A stretch of 5,870 bases of DNA. It comes from UBA6544 sp049601975. Lineage in GTDB: Bacteria > Pseudomonadota > Alphaproteobacteria > UBA8366. A model generated the notes under the pieces. That model was not told the DNA's origin. It saw nothing but the letters and a program-made list of their open reading frames with translations, and ran no database searches. The stretch spans positions 1 through 5,870 of the forward strand of contig JBMYRC010000195.1 in assembly GCA_049601975.1 (NCBI GenBank), read 5' to 3'. Made by a program: the position numbers and the translations under genes. This document shows positions 5,134 through 5,870 of the stretch, piece after piece. Position 1 is the first letter of the stretch. The number at the start of each line of letters is the position of its first letter.

Positions 5134-5870
5134 TGGGACCGGGAGCTGACGCCGGTGACAATCTTGGGCGACGATATTGTGATGTATCGCCGGGCTGACC
5201 GCTCGCTCGTGGCGCTGGAAGATGCCTCTACGAACCGCAAGCTGCCGCTTTCCATGGGCCGACTGATGGGACCGGTACTTACGTGGACTCGTCCACCCAG
5301 CCGGGGCAAATTCTGAAGTGCGCAGCGGTGCGATCTTATCCGCTGGTCGAGCGCTATCGCTTGGTGTGGATTTGGATGGCCGACCCGGCACGGATATTCC
5401 CGATCGAGAATTTCAACAGTCCGGACTGGGGCTTGGCCGATGGCGGGGTGATGCCGCTCGATTGTCACTACCTGTGGATGGCGGACAATCTACTCGACCC
5501 GAGCCATGTGGCCTGGGTGCATCGTATCTCCTTCGCGGGTGGCCGCACGTATAATGTTTCGCTCTCTGTCGAAAAGCACGATACGGGCGTAACTGTCTCG
5601 CGCTGGATTTGTGGCGAAGCGCCGAGCCCTTATGACGCCAATCTCGTGAAGTTCGAGGGGACGTGTGATCGCCTCCAGCATTATGAAATGAACTTCCTGG
5701 CCATCGAAGTTAACAAGACGATCTTCACACCGGAAGGACAGGGCGTGCCGGATTTAACGCCCGAGGAAAACACCTTCATCAATATCTCATACAATTTCAT
5801 GACGCCGATCGATGATGCGCGAACCAAATATTTTTGGTTCCAGCACCGAAACATAGATGGGCAGGACGCG
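5134..5870 (+). pseudogene. Rieske non-heme iron aromatic-ring oxygenase (VanA-like), degraded, cut by window edge
   Basis: The alpha subunit of a Rieske oxygenase of the vanillate O-demethylase type, which normally passes electrons from a [2Fe-2S] Rieske centre to a mononuclear iron that oxidises an aromatic or similar substrate. The first frame (5134-5316) reads WDRELTPVTILGDDIVMYRR, then LVALEDASTNRKLPLSMGRL, ending at TGA 5314. The Rieske C-x-H should stand where STN (5227-5235) is found. At about 5268-5273 the family match jumps to another frame, which is open for 200 codons to the window end. It begins TGTYVDSSTQPGQ and continues KCAAVRSYPLVERYRLVWIW. About 40 bases (3n+1), with the second motif C-x2-H, are missing between them. 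The catalytic-domain motif D-x3-D-x2-H-x4-H (DNLLDPSHVAWVH, 5484-5522) is intact, as is FEGTCDRLQHYE. No proper start is visible. Without a Rieske centre, normal oxygenase activity is not possible. The right end lies outside the window. Confidence 0.88.

Noticed and set aside
5022..5468. 148-codon minus-strand frame across the Rieske region
   Set aside because: It opposes the recognisable Rieske oxygenase codons and carries no known motif.
1..5870. CRISPR arrays, tRNA or rRNA genes, insertion sequences, attachment sites
   Set aside because: No repeated spacer units, cloverleaf-like segments, transposase motifs or terminal inverted repeats were found on reading both strands.

Overview
The window looks like an accessory catabolic region of a moderately GC-rich proteobacterium, most likely an alphaproteobacterium. 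That guess rests on the style of the protein families (a GST with an IPxLAxRG-type C-terminal half, CoxL-like molybdenum hydroxylase, VanA-like Rieske oxygenase, VOC protein) and on GC-rich third codon positions; no taxonomic marker is present. No RNA gene, CRISPR array, insertion sequence or phage gene is visible.

Six genes alternate strictly in strand. From left to right they are: (1) a minus-strand N-terminal piece of a molybdopterin (Mo-bisMGD) oxidoreductase, 1-263, broken by a TAA at 96-98 and running off the left edge; (2) a plus-strand, intact glutathione S-transferase, 377-1006; (3) a minus-strand CaCA-family Na+/Ca2+ exchanger-like membrane protein, 1167-2153, whose frame continues in family-like sequence beyond a TAA at both ends; (4) a plus-strand, intact, full-length xanthine-dehydrogenase/CoxL-type molybdopterin subunit, 2285-4609; (5) a minus-strand VOC (glyoxalase/bleomycin-resistance) protein, 4636-5006, split by a one-base frameshift; (6) a plus-strand Rieske-type aromatic-ring oxygenase, 5134-5870, that has lost both halves of its Rieske [2Fe-2S] motif and continues past the right edge. 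The layout gives three divergent pairs with intergenic gaps of about 110-130 bp and two convergent junctions, one of which (1007-1166) holds two back-to-back inverted repeats.

The enzyme families together suggest oxidation and detoxification of organic compounds: Mo hydroxylase, Rieske mononuclear-iron oxygenase, GST and VOC protein. Because strands alternate, no operon ties them together and no shared pathway can be shown. The dominant signal is gene decay: four of six genes carry stops, frameshifts, a deletion or loss of metal ligands, while GST and the Mo hydroxylase are clean. Simple nonsense or frameshift lesions could be assembly errors, but the Rieske gene, with several clustered substitutions and an out-of-frame deletion, looks truly degraded. 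Two or three of the stops are TAA at places where a tyrosine appears to belong; recoding was considered and is disfavoured because two genes end normally on TAA.
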